This document shows positions 1-10,751 of a DNA stretch of 64,000 nt, one piece after another (positions within the stretch are counted from its first letter, which is position 1; the number at the start of each line of letters is the position of its first letter). The position numbers and the translations under genes are program-made. Below the pieces are notes generated by a model that ran no database searches, had not been told where the DNA came from, and saw nothing but the letters and a program-made list of their open reading frames with translations. Origin of the DNA: Calcarisporiella thermophila CBS 279.70. Its lineage: Eukaryota > Calcarisporiellomycota. The stretch covers positions 33,014 to 97,013 of the forward strand of contig NW_027192208.1 in assembly GCF_041956535.1 (NCBI RefSeq). Reading direction: 5' to 3'.

Positions 1-1173
1 GGCTTAAGTAAGAATTATCGGGAGCTTTTTATTCTTATAGGATTTAAATTTGGTCTCAAATACAGTGTCTCTCCTTTAATTGTTCAAGTCTTGTTTGATT
101 TTTGGGTTACTTTACATTCCGATCGGTCAATCCATGTAACTAAACCAAAGCAAAATGCTAACTCCAATTCCAAGCTGTTGCTTCATCCTCCATATATAAT
201 CTGAGTCAACTGACATATCTATATATTTTAGACCTTATGGAGAATCACATTACAGGAATAGAGAAGGACAAGATCATCAAGTCCAATTGACCTCGTACTT
301 CTGGCCTCAGTACTTTGAGCTTGGAGACACCTGATCTTATCTACTGCGCCGTATTTTTTGGGGAGATATCTGACGGAAACTATTGTTGGATCGGTTGCTC
401 TATTTTATTTAACATCACAGCATTTTTCGGGAAGGATGGATTCATGAAGGACCTGCTGTTGTTTCCTTGCATATACATAGGAATGGTAGTCGATATGAGT
501 ATTATGGTCCAGGTATATATTGCCCGTGATAACAATATTTCGATGGATATTACTGGTAGCCACATAATTGATCCTATTTTTGCTTCTTCAAAATCTAAGA
601 GAAGTCAAAGGTGACTAAAGGGTTGGAAGAACTACCCTCCCCATACGATTCGGAAAGAGATACACGAAAGTGGCACTTGCCCTTATGGACATTTTGATTT
701 TAATTTATGACATCTACAATGAACTTCTTCATCCAATGGAGAGTACCGCTCTTGCTCTTGTCTAAATAGCATTTCACGCCATTTTCTTTGGAATGAATTT
801 TTCAAAGCTTATCTTGCATGTGGACGTAAAGATTGCCTATGAAATTGATTCTTTAGGTTGGTTAAGCTTGAATCTTCTCATGTCCCACATAACCCTCGTT
901 TCTCTTTCTTTAATTTTATCATTACATAAAATGTCTCCTGTCGAACTCATTTTCAGACAGTTAACGTTGATAAGCTTAATGAACATGTATCATTCTAACT
1001 CGAATCAACACAATTTTGGAGAGTAACCATATTTGATGTCATATTCCGTTAAATATTACTAAACTCTGTTCTAAATATTTGATTTGGAAACAAACTCTAG
1101 TTATATAAATATATTATTTATTACGATATTCTCATAATCTCGCCATAGATCAAAAATTTTTGAATCTCGCGCA
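1..1173. other. AT-rich stretch without a supported gene
   Basis: An open frame at 315-614 (99 codons, TTG-initiated) and one at 793-1026 exist, but neither shows a recognisable domain, splice support or upstream continuation. The stretch reads as intergenic DNA, possibly with a decayed gene near 230-620. Confidence 0.4.
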
Positions 1174-1600
1174 TTATGGTACAACATGAATAACCCCCTT
1201 CATTCCTATCAAGCAATGTGGGGTGCAGTAATAGTGGACTTCACCTGGAGTTCTGAACGTCTTTGTAAAACTTCCAACTAAAGTGGTAATATAGCATTTC
1301 AGTTTAATATTGACTAATATTATTCTAATACATACCCCCAATTTTAATTCCTGAACTGAACAAGTCGGCGGGACTGACTCCAGCAGGAGCAACCTGCATA
1401 GAAGAACAGCCTCCAGGGCTCGCAGCTCTCACGACATCATGAGGAAGAAAACCGGTCCATCTGAAGTTGACAGGCTCTCCCACTCTTACTGTAATTTCGG
1501 CTGGCGAAAATCTAAAGCCCCCAGCGCCTACTGTCACAGTCTGCTCACCAAAAGCAGCCCCGATAATAGCAAATAAAAGGAGTAACAGTCGAAGCATCAT
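1174..1600 (-). CDS. Small secreted cupredoxin (type 1 blue copper protein)
   Basis: Two exons, 1600-1336 and 1277-1174, joined by an intron with GTATGT donor and TTTAG acceptor, give 122 aa. The start is the first of two adjacent ATG codons. The reading frame extends upstream only to a TTG. Residues 1-19 form a signal peptide with a run of leucines. The rest is one cupredoxin domain starting with the strand VTVGAGGFRFSPAEITV. Copper ligands are visible as His54 (LPHDV), Cys106, His109 and Met114 in the CTPHCLIGM loop, the plastocyanin-type Cys-x2-His-x4-Met arrangement. Cys65 and Cys110 could form a disulfide. The second exon carries three of the four copper ligands, so splicing is required for function. 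In this family the protein binds copper outside the cell. Electron transfer or copper sequestration is inference. No GPI tail is seen. Confidence 0.85.
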
Positions 1601-2986
1601 AAATAGATGTGTTATCAATCAAAATATTAATTTGTCGTGGTTATATATATTTTTGGTTTGTTCATGACCCATGTAAATAATTAACCCCCCACCAATGTGT
1701 GCCGGTAGGATCAACAATCGAAGCTGATAAATCGGCAAATACCCCACTTCTATATTAGTTTCGCCTTAACAAACATACTATATTGGTAGTATTGGCATCA
1801 ATGATGAGATATTTTTGCTATTACCTAGCACAATTTAATACTAATATTCTGATGTTGGTTCTTGTGAGGAAGTTATATTATATTCAATTATACGTTAATA
1901 GCTACCCAATGCATCTCATCGCCCTGTGTTATGCGTAATACATGGTCCAATAAGTCTCAATTGTGTATGTTATCAAAATAAATTCTAATATTAATTGTGA
2001 ACTTAACTCATAATTCGGCATTTTAGGTTTTTCGATTAGTGCAAGGGATAATATAAATTCTGGACGCAGGGTTTATCTTTTGAACCTTTCAGAATTCTAA
2101 TGAAATACCCCTTCTATATTACTATCCTCTAATCGTTTTTTTTTTTTGACCTACTTATGACCCGGTTAAAATAATAAAACTGTTCCTACACTTCCTAAGC
2201 TCTTGGTTTATTCAAGACAAACTGAGCTGTTAAGTTATCCGCTCATTACTTACATAAGAAGCATGCTTTCATAATAATGAAGTAAAAACAAAAATTCATT
2301 CATGTAATAGTCAACAAACGCCTTTATGTCTCTCCAAATTCAAAACTAGGAAATTCCGAATGCGCCAAAAAAAAAAATTGAAATCATTAACGTGCAGATT
2401 AACAACCGCAAAACATTTTTTGACGAAAGTTATTCGTCATCCAAGATGGTTATGTTTTTTATTGTGGCCAATTTTTTGAAGAAGAATAAGATAGGGATCT
2501 GATATCACCATTTAAATCGATATAGATCGCCATTCACGAGATATTCAATACTAACGATTTAAATATTAGTTTTCATCTTACGATTACAATTCATTTAATT
2601 TTCATTTGCACTATGAGATATAATCGATCAAATAATATTATAGAATTAATAAGAATAGTCTGCGGAATTTGCCAACTGTCCCAGGCTTCATGATGATGGT
2701 TTATTGGATAGAATGAGCCCATACAAAAAATATTTAAATAAGATGACCATGATATTTGAAATTGATTTTCAAAATTTTAGGTAGGGTTCAATTGAACATT
2801 CCTCTTTAGTTATTTTGTGCTTGTTACCTTTTATCTTCGGGAGTCATACGTATTAATCAAAGCCTGATATACACAATGAGAAAATCACTAAAGAAAAATT
2901 TATGTTTTAATAGATAATTTACATGATAGGATTAGGGATACAGCAGTATGAGCAAATGTTAATTCAACAATTATCATCTTCTGCCT
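1601..2986. other. AT-rich intergenic region
   Basis: Apart from the TATA-like element near 1645, I see only low-complexity A/T runs (for example 2138-2149 and 2369-2379) and no frame with domain or splice support. Confidence 0.5.
1641..1650 (-). promoter_or_regulatory. TATA-like element of the cupredoxin gene
   Basis: On the minus strand ATATATATAA lies about 40-50 bp upstream of the ATG at 1600. Position and sequence fit a TATA box. No transcript evidence is available. Confidence 0.4.
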
Positions 2987-4395
2987 TCAGAGCATATTGA
3001 TGGTCATAGGAATATCTCTTATTCTCATTCCAATGTCCATCTTGTACCCCTCTCCAATAACCATCTTTACCGATTCTAATGACATATCCACCTACCAGGG
3101 AAATAATAAGAAAAATATAAGATTATCAAGTCACCCGAATAAATATATCATCGCTTACAGTAATTGTTCTCGGCCCGGTTAAAACTTTCATCATAGAAAA
3201 TATATTGGCGCTTAGATCTGCTTTGAAATAAGGCGAGAAGACTCTTGAACGCCCAGGGACCATTAAATCAATATCTACATCGACAGTGGCAAATGGTTTT
3301 CCTTGCCATAGTATTGTTCCTTTGATGCTTTTGATATTTAAAGGAACTTCGTGTATATTGTTGATCAAAACTCGGGACGACGTTCTTCCAAAAATTCCTC
3401 CATATAGCGCTGCTTTTGACTCGCCTTTAAGGATAATCTTTTCCGATGCCCCTGGCACTATTGCTTCAAGTTTAACGCCATATATCGCAGGCTTAAGTAG
3501 CTCAAATTCTGTAGACTCTTCGGTGCCAACTGATACTACGCTTGCTTCCCGCTGCTCCACGTAGGACCGTATTAACCTTCCGGCAGAATTAGCAGCATCC
3601 ACTCCTGAATTCATCGTCAAATTCCCAACGATCATATTAATTCCCGATCTCAATCTTAACCCGTAAAGGGTTGAGTTGCCAATCTTAGTGTCCCTATAAT
3701 ATGTGCTGAAGGATAGGTCCCCTAGTTTGATATCCCAATTAGTGGGATTGTCCATATTGCCCGTCATCTCAATCATCAATGCATTAGGAGTTCCGCTCTT
3801 TATATTCACCTTTCTGACTCGGAAAGGGATGTTCTTAAAGCTATTGAAGCCTTTTTCAGTATGAGTAATATTATACGCAGCTGGATCGGCAGGAACTCCA
3901 TCAACACTATACTCTGTGAATCCACTATAAGACATGGTCGTTTCGGCATCCTGAGTTATCGATTTTATCAGACTAGCAAAATCACCTCGTTGTTCTGGGG
4001 ATATGCGAATGGGTATGTTGGAATACCGTAGGGTATATTTATTGTTATCTATGTGTTTTGGAGCTGGATCTGTAAATTTGAAGAACCCGACTTCACGCCC
4101 TTGATAGAGAATGCTGGTGTTAGCACTGAGTTCTGTGACATTTCCATTTAGCTTTTCAAACACAATAGTCGTATTATATGAAGAAATTGAAGGTGAGTAT
4201 GGGTTGCTTGGGTTGAAATCGATTGCCACACCACCTATAGATGCGGTAATAAACTCGGCTGTTTATAAGGAAATGGTTAATAAATAAGTAAAGTGTCGCC
4301 TCGTCAGCTACTGAAATTTGGAATATAAAATTACCTAATGAGAGTCCAAAGTAGTATGTGGATAATAGGATGAGCCCAAGGTATTTTCTTGTCAT
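2987..4395 (-). CDS. Secreted or vacuolar DUF3712-like protein
   Basis: Three exons, 4395-4335, 4234-3135 and 3091-2987, give 421 aa. Exon 1 is almost exactly the signal peptide or signal anchor (residues 1-20, MTRKYLGLILLSTYYFGLSL). Exon 2 carries the body, with several NxT/NxS sites (for example NTT, NVT, NTS, NST, NLT) that fit passage through the ER. The pattern of beta-strand-like segments with phrases such as KGTILWQGKPFATVDVDI resembles fungal DUF3712 proteins, which are LEA/AsmA-like lipid-transfer-type folds in vacuolar or secreted proteins. That assignment is from memory of the family. The last intron is only 43 nt (3134-3092, GTGACT to GGTAG). Without it the frame hits TGA at 3126. 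With it 34 more residues follow in the same style (VDMSLESVKMVIGEG), which supports splicing. It lacks the transmembrane N-terminus and long tandem form of Tag1-type proteins. Confidence 0.65.
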
Positions 4396-5603
4396 CCTCC
4401 TCTGCTAAATTTATTTATATTTGTTACTCTTATTTTGTTCAGAAATCAACTTGTCTTCATACGTAATAGTATATAAATCAGTTAAATATTAACTTATTTG
4501 CAGGGGTGAACTATCGTACATTTACATTGAATTTTCTAGGGGTTTCAAGCTTAAACTTGGCGATACACATAAAAGGCAAATTATATGAAAATCTGTCCTT
4601 TTAAGAAAAGAGTATATACCAATTTGTTTTTGTCCATGCCAGATTCTGGATTTGACATCCGACTATCTACGAACATTCTCCATTCGGAAGTTTGAGAACC
4701 TTGATTGGAAAAAAAAACACGCTAACCATTTAGTCAGCCTTTTATATGACCTACGGAAATTAGACGATTTAACCAATTATTTTAATCGAAATCACAAAAC
4801 ATGATCATGCCCAGCGATTGCAATGGGCAGCGTGACGCCTCAGATCTATTTATCATATAATGTAGAGTATATAATTAATGGGGGTGGGTTTGGCATACAT
4901 TTACATTTACATTATATTCTCAAATGTACGATATGTATCAAATAAAAGATGCCGTAGCTACATAAACACAGAGATTAAAAAGATCTGAATGTAACATAGC
5001 TAACAGTTCCTAATCAGGACAAAAGTCACATCGGTTGTTTATTTTCGGATGATTTTAGATAAAATTTTAATCTGTTTACTTTGAACGCCATCAATTAGAG
5101 TTTGCTATGGATAATAGGATGCTAGGGATCTAAATTCCTTGCGGATTTGCCTCACCAACAAGCTGTTAGACAGGCTATTTCAGGGTAAAACTCTGATTAC
5201 CAAATAGAGATTTCGCCGGAAGTGGCAAAGAAATTTCTTTGAGTCAAGAGAAAGCTAATTTGCGTGGTTCTTGTTTCTATGGTTCTGTAAGGGGATTTTT
5301 AACCGAAAATGAAATACAAATATCTTAAGATAGAAAATATCATCCCTTGAACGTTGAATTATATTAAAATCTCATAGGTACATGCCTCAATTGGGAAAAT
5401 AGAAAGTCTTATCTAGTTTTCTCTTAAAGAACTTTATATCCGAGATACCTCGATAACTTGAGAGAAATTCAAATATAAATAAAGGGCAACTCGGAGTATG
5501 GATTTTTACACTTAATCTTTAGCTTATCTATATACTGATATTAGAATATTTTTCACCCTATACTCCTAAATATTGTCCTGAATTCAAACTGTGCTAGAAA
5601 AAA
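4396..5603. other. AT-rich intergenic region between divergent secreted genes
   Basis: This 1.2-kb stretch separates the minus-strand DUF3712 gene from the plus-strand SOD gene and so should hold both promoters. A TATAAATA element lies near 5475, about 125 bp before the SOD ATG. No coding frame is supported. Confidence 0.5.
5473..5482 (+). promoter_or_regulatory. TATA-like element of the Cu-only SOD gene
   Basis: ATATAAATAA lies about 120-130 bp upstream of the ATG at 5604. This is a plausible TATA box for a regulated gene. Position only, no transcript evidence. Confidence 0.35.
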
Positions 5604-6346
5604 ATGAAGCTCTACTCTCTTATCATTAGCGCCCCCTTTTTTGGCTTTTTTGCACACGCGATTCCAATTGCACCCTTATTTTTGCGTACAAGTCATCCTA
5701 GCTCATTGAGCTCACTCCCAACTAAAGCCGTTGCCAATATTATCAATCAAAGTACTATCATCATCTTCTATATAGATTATAGAACCCATTCATTAACATA
5801 TTATTTTTTGATATTCTAGATGGAATCAATGCTCAGCTTGTCTTCACTAAACAATCAGAAGCTGACCCCATGCACATTCAAGTATTAGTTCATTCTGGCC
5901 TAAAGAATGCACAATACCAATATCATGTTCATGTTAAACCTATTCCCTCGGGCGCTGATTGTGCTGCGGCAGGTGGGCACTTTGCTCCAAATTGGGCTAA
6001 TGGTAAAAAACTCGGCGCTAAAGGTCTTCCCGAACTTGAATCAGGCGATCTATCCGGAAAATATGGAAATCTGGAGGGCAATGAGGAAGGGATCAACGAT
6101 TTTAGCATTGAATATGACGATCGTGAGTTGAAATTCAGTGGAGATTATTCAATTCTGGGGCGAAGTGTAGTGATACATGCGCCTGACGGCAAGAGGATTG
6201 CCTGTGCAAATATAGTCGAGCAGAAGCAACAACCACAGTCCACTGGTACAACAGTACAAAACGTAATGGGAACGCCAACAAACTACTGGACCTCTCTATT
6301 CCAACTTATGTCAAATTGGTTTAATCCCTTTAGACTAAATTTGTAG
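5604..6346 (+). CDS. Secreted copper-only superoxide dismutase (SOD5-like)
   Basis: Exons 5604-5751 and 5820-6346 give 224 aa. The intron has GTACTA and TTCTAG ends. Joining makes the SOD N-terminal strand AVANIINQNGINAQLVFT. An N-terminal signal peptide covers about residues 1-19. Copper ligands are His85 and His87 (YHVHV), His103 (GGHF) and His169 (VVIH). Cys97 and Cys178 match the conserved disulfide. No histidine occurs between residues 104 and 168, so the zinc-site histidines of classical Cu/Zn SODs and much of the electrostatic loop are missing. This is the hallmark of fungal Cu-only SODs. The family converts superoxide to peroxide and oxygen at the cell surface using extracellular copper. 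The C-terminus ends in an aromatic-rich segment (NYWTSLFQLMSNWF), not a classical GPI signal. Family call is strong; the cell-wall role is inferred. Confidence 0.85.
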
Positions 6347-7101
6347 AAATATTAATGTAATCTCCAGTACAAAATACCCACGATCGACAGAGAGATATTC
6401 TTCTATATATAACATTATTTTACTTATATATTAATTCGACAATATAATAAATCATATCAGCATTCAATTTTTCCCCATGCAAACTGTTATAGAAAAACAA
6501 CATGTAAAAAAGGAGTTTACTCCATCTAAATTTTATTAGCCTTCACCATTTCAGCCTAACCCTTTAGGCATTGTGCCCAAGTTTCATTCACTGGATGGTG
6601 TTTCGTCGCAAAGGTATACCCTCTGGGATGTTAACCATTTCGGCTCACTAATAAAATCGTTCAAAAGTTGTTGCCGAAGTCCAATTAGCTGCTTTTAGAA
6701 TCCTATCTAAGGGTACTCCATGCAGCAATACATGAGAGGACGAAGTACTTCTAGACGAATGGGCTGTTGCCAAGATGTCCGCTTCCGCTGAGATGTCCAC
6801 CCAGCTTCATTTCCCTTTGGGCGAGGGCCAAAGGGAATTAAACCTATCTGTTAGCATATTATGGTTTTTGTTTATGTGACTGACGTCAACTATACATCTT
6901 AATATTTTTTCCAATTTTCCTAATTTGTTTCACTTATAAACTGGTGTAGAGATTTTCTACAAGGCAATGATCACACCTTTATTAAAGAACATAGCAACAA
7001 TGGCACTTTTCAAAGTAATAAATAAGCTCTGGTAAATTTTGTCATTTTAATACAGTCACTCGTTTTCCAACATTTCTCGATTAAGAATTCAGGTACTAAG
7101 T
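6347..7101. other. Intergenic region with a perfect inverted repeat
   Basis: No coding frame is supported. A perfect 10-bp stem with a 7-nt loop lies at 6811-6837 and is listed separately. Confidence 0.5.
6811..6837. repeat. Perfect inverted repeat (10-bp arms, 7-nt loop)
   Basis: The arm TTCCCTTTGG (6811-6820) is mirrored by CCAAAGGGAA (6828-6837) around the loop GCGAGGG. It lies about 465 bp after the SOD stop and 265 bp before the end of the cysteine-rich gene, in otherwise AT-rich DNA. It could be a hairpin in a transcript, a protein-binding palindrome or chance. Confidence 0.6.
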
Positions 7102-7475
7102 TTAACGGCAATTGGTTCGCTGGTTTTTAGCACATCCATTCTTACATTGACCGATGTCTATATTTTATGAGTATATGGCTATAGTTTTCTAATTAATCCC
7201 AGGAATATATACATGTATTACTTACAGTCACATCCTCTGCATGAACACCACCAAATACTCTTGCCGTCATTTCCACAGTAGTTTGCTCCACATTGCAACT
7301 TGCACCAAGGCGCATTTCCGCTGGGGCATTTGGGGGGGCATCTAGGGCAACCAGCTACGTTTGTTTCTTCAATAGTGTTATCGCTCATAGCGAGAGTTGC
7401 ATCCGGTGGAATTGAATCCTGGACTTGAGCAGAGACGATGGCAAAAGCGAGAGCTAGAAGAGCGAGGTATTTCAT
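7102..7475 (-). CDS. Small secreted cysteine-rich protein
   Basis: Exons 7475-7226 and 7157-7102 give 101 aa. The start is the ATG at 7475. Residues 1-17 are a typical signal peptide (MKYLALLALAFAIVSAQ). The mature protein holds 12 cysteines, an even number: nine before the intron in a Cys-Pro-rich segment (GCPRCPPKCP onward) and three after it (IGQCKNGC...NC). The donor GTAAGT at 7225 overlaps an in-frame TAA, so an unspliced message would encode a shorter 85-residue protein ending CDCK with 10 cysteines. The acceptor is ATAG at 7158-7161. I do not recognise the family. Small secreted disulfide-rich proteins in fungi include effectors and antimicrobial peptides, but function here is unknown. 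Confidence 0.7.
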
Positions 7476-9807
7476 TGTTAAAAAGCTGGAGTTGTTAATT
7501 GATAATGTTGAAAAACGGATATACAAGGGGTATTTATATACCTTTTTCTTACCTACTTATTAAGTTATTCTCAGAATTCTGAAACCCAAAAATTATGTTA
7601 ATAGTAATTTTCGCACACATAATGAGAAAAAATGCACTTCATGGGGTATTCATAAAGACACTTAAAACTATATCTAAGCAAACTTTACACTAAAGAATTC
7701 AGCCAAAGAAACATTTATTTTTTTCTTTATAAAAATACTCTATCCCTCACTATTACAATGAAAGTGCATCCATGTAATAATTACTTATATTAATGGTTCA
7801 CATTAACACATCTGAATTGAAAATATTTACAGACCTCTTTAGCTTTAATACATTTAATGGTTAATGGTTGCTGCACTCCAATATCGCTTGTTGCCTTAAT
7901 GTGGGAACAATTTCATTCTTCTGTTTAAAGCCAAGTTTAAATCTTGCACTTCATTTCTTTAAATTTGGTTGTTCTCCGAGCCAGAGCTGAATTGCTTGTA
8001 TGCTTTACTAGATAATTAAGAGTTATTCACAAAAAAAAAAGCGCCTCGCTAAGCAAAGGCAGAATTTTTAATTGCATAAAATTATAGAAAAATTTTTTTT
8101 TTTCGTGAACAATCAAGCATAATTGTGGATAACCAATGTAATTACAGGCAGAATTTGTTACCACATTCATTTAATCTGAGTAATTTTAATGTCAGAAAAT
8201 ATCTTCTATCACAAAATGTTACCACCCGTATTTTTTGCAATATATTGTAGCTTCAAGCATATATTTATTTAAGCTAAACAATGCAATGACATCAGATAGC
8301 TAGAATTACTGGGTGCATTTTTTTAATAAAAATCAACTTCTTTAAGTTGATATCAATCTTATTCTAAAGTTTCAAAATTTCTGCGAATGGGTCTTGTTTT
8401 CTTTCTAAGAATTGAAAAATGCTTAAATTTTCCAAGAAATTCATTGGAATTGTTGGAATAAATGAATTTGTAATAGATGAAACGTTAAGTTTAATTTCAA
8501 CTATCCGAATGTTCTGTTTTTGAACTTATTTAAAGATAACAGAATAACGTATTAAGATTAACTGCACCACACAATTGCTCTTGCCATTGTTTAGAACCTG
8601 TGACAATCCTTTTGTGCTTTTTTGGTACGATCGAGTCCACGTGGAATATTATAATTGCTTAATATTTACAGAATACATTGAGTTAATTGTTGAAGCCGGC
8701 TTCGGGAGGAAAACAGCCTTGCTATTGTATTTCAAAATGTATTGGCACTGGGATGGCACTCTAGACATAGATATTCCAAATGAAATATACTCATTTAGAT
8801 AGAAACAAAATCAAAAGTTTTTTTGATCAAATCAGTGGAAATTTTACATACGGTTTATTGGATATTCTAAGAACTTTAAATGGCTCAGCATATTCAGAAT
8901 CAGCTGTGTTCTAGCAACGCTTTTTTCTTGTAATATTCGTATTCTGTTGAAATTATTATGGTTTATTGGATAGGGGGAGAACCGTCATTTAGTAAGCATG
9001 TCACATTTCCTCTGGAGAAATCAAAATATTAATACTGGGGAGGGGGTAAAATGGATATGTGGAAGATCGTGGATGATATTGCTTTAGGGCAAATTAGGAA
9101 CTACTTTAGAAAAATTTTGGTAAAGATCCTAATAAACATTCCATTGAAGGCAAATATAATTCTAAATGGAATTAATGTTACCAGCACTTCAAGCCTTCAT
9201 TTTATTGTCACAAGAATTATGTAGGAGATGGAGTAAAATGGGCTAACAAACCCGACTCAAAAAAAAATTTATCAAATTATGCATAGATGATAGGGATTTG
9301 ATGTATTGATGTATATTCAAGAGTATGTTGCTCTTTATGTGTTAGGTCATGCTGAGCATTAATGGCTTCGATATCAAATGAAACTCATTCAACTCTACAG
9401 AGATGAGAGATTCTAGCGTTCTACTATAAAAAAAATCAGTCGAATTTGATTGTTGTCACGAAACTGCTGTTTATTGATTAGTACTGTAATGTTTCCTAAA
9501 ATGTTGTGCAAGCTGAAACGGCACATCTATTAGAGAGATATTTTTGCATTACATTTAGTCTAATAATTTGATGTTTTATTATAGACTTCAATTTATTTCA
9601 TCCTTACACATTATTACGCTCTCGATTTTCGCATTGAGTCAATCTTTTACTACGCCACTTTTGTTTATCTAGGGGTGAATTCAACTTCTGTCAAAGCAAC
9701 ACATCATTTGTGTGACGATTTTTCATATCTACTTTAACCCTTCCCCTTAAAAAGACGCACTCAAAAAAATTTGTTCAATTGACAAGGTCCCTTACAAACT
9801 TCATAAT
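7476..9807. other. Long AT-rich gene-poor region
   Basis: About 2.3 kb with no supported gene. A 75-codon open frame at 8575-8802 has no recognisable domain and no splice partners. Runs of A or T occur at 8031-8040 and 8093-8103. The phrase GGTTTATTGGATA recurs at about 8855 and 8964 (and near 2698), too short to call a repeat family. Confidence 0.45.
7531..7540 (-). promoter_or_regulatory. TATA box of the cysteine-rich protein gene
   Basis: TATATAAATA on the minus strand lies about 55-65 bp upstream of the ATG at 7475, a good TATA-box match and spacing. Confidence 0.5.
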
Positions 9808-10486
9808 ATGACAGTAAATATTTCCAACTTTTATCTTCGCAGGTGCCAAGAGAAGGATCTGCCTGGTATACTAGAAATTGTCAATGAGCAAATAACCAAT
9901 TCAACTACTTCGTTCTGGTATGAACCGGATTCACTCGAGAGCAAAATGGCATGGTTCAAGTCAAGTGAAGAAAACGGCTTCCCTATTATTGTCGCAGTTG
10001 AGCATAAGGAAAATGGTGAAGAGAAAGTGGCGGGTTATGCTGCATTAGGAAAATACAGACCTCAACATGCATATCTCTAGTAATTCCAATATTTATTGCT
10101 CTCTTCTTTCGTAACGAATGAAAACTAATCATGAGATTTAATCTGATGAAAATGTTATTGTAGTACTACCGAGCTCTCACTCTATTGCCACAAAGATTAT
10201 AGAGGGTTTGGACTTGGCAAGCGTTTGATGTCCGAAATCATTCACATTGGCAAAAAAAAAGGTTATCGCACAATTATATGTAAGCAAAACAATAGCCCTC
10301 TGTTACCTACAATTTGATTGATAACAGTCGCATGCTTGAGTAGCCATGATCACCAGTGATAACGATATATCTAAAGCACTTCATGAGAAGTTTGGATTCC
10401 AGTGCACTGGTGTATTGAAAAGTGTCGGCTACAAATTTGATAAATGGCTTGATTGCGATGTATATCAAATATTTTTCGAAAAGTAG
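9808..10486 (+). CDS. GNAT acetyltransferase, phosphinothricin acetyltransferase (PAT) type
   Basis: Exons 9808-10079, 10164-10279 and 10344-10486 give 176 aa, normal for the PAT family (about 170-185). Exon 1 has the N-terminal GNAT strand and helix (YLRRCQEKDLPGILEIVNEQI) and VAGYAALGKYRP. Exon 2 carries acetyl-CoA motif A, CHKDYRGFGLGKRLM, with RxxGxG. Exon 3 carries MITSDN, LHEKFGF and VGYKFDKWLDCDVYQIFF, all typical of bar/pat-like enzymes of bacteria and fungi. Known relatives N-acetylate small amines such as phosphinothricin or methionine derivatives. The substrate here is not predictable. The first intron donor (GTAATT) overlaps a TAG that would otherwise end the protein. It converges on the PPR gene, 265 bp between stops. 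Confidence 0.85.
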
Positions 10487-10751
10487 ACCGAGCGAAAATA
10501 TATATATAAACCTACATGCCTATTCCTTGAAACATAAGGAATATCAATCGTATCCATTGAAAATAATGTCTTTTTCTTCTTAGGACCGACAGGCTTTTGA
10601 ATGGTAGTACAATTTTGCATTATTTTAATAAACCTTAGAATTCAATGTAATATCAAAATCAAAAAACCAAATTAGGGGTCGGCCGAATAATTGCATGACG
10701 AACAACTACAAAATACATAGAGATATGGTCTTTATTCAAATAAATAAGCAA

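Noticed and set aside
315-614. 99-codon open frame on the plus strand
   Set aside because: Starts with TTG, has no domain I recognise, no signal peptide and no splice partners. Could be a decayed gene, but nothing supports a call.
8575-8802. 75-codon open frame in the gene-poor region
   Set aside because: TTG start and no recognisable motif; frames of this size are expected by chance in several kilobases.
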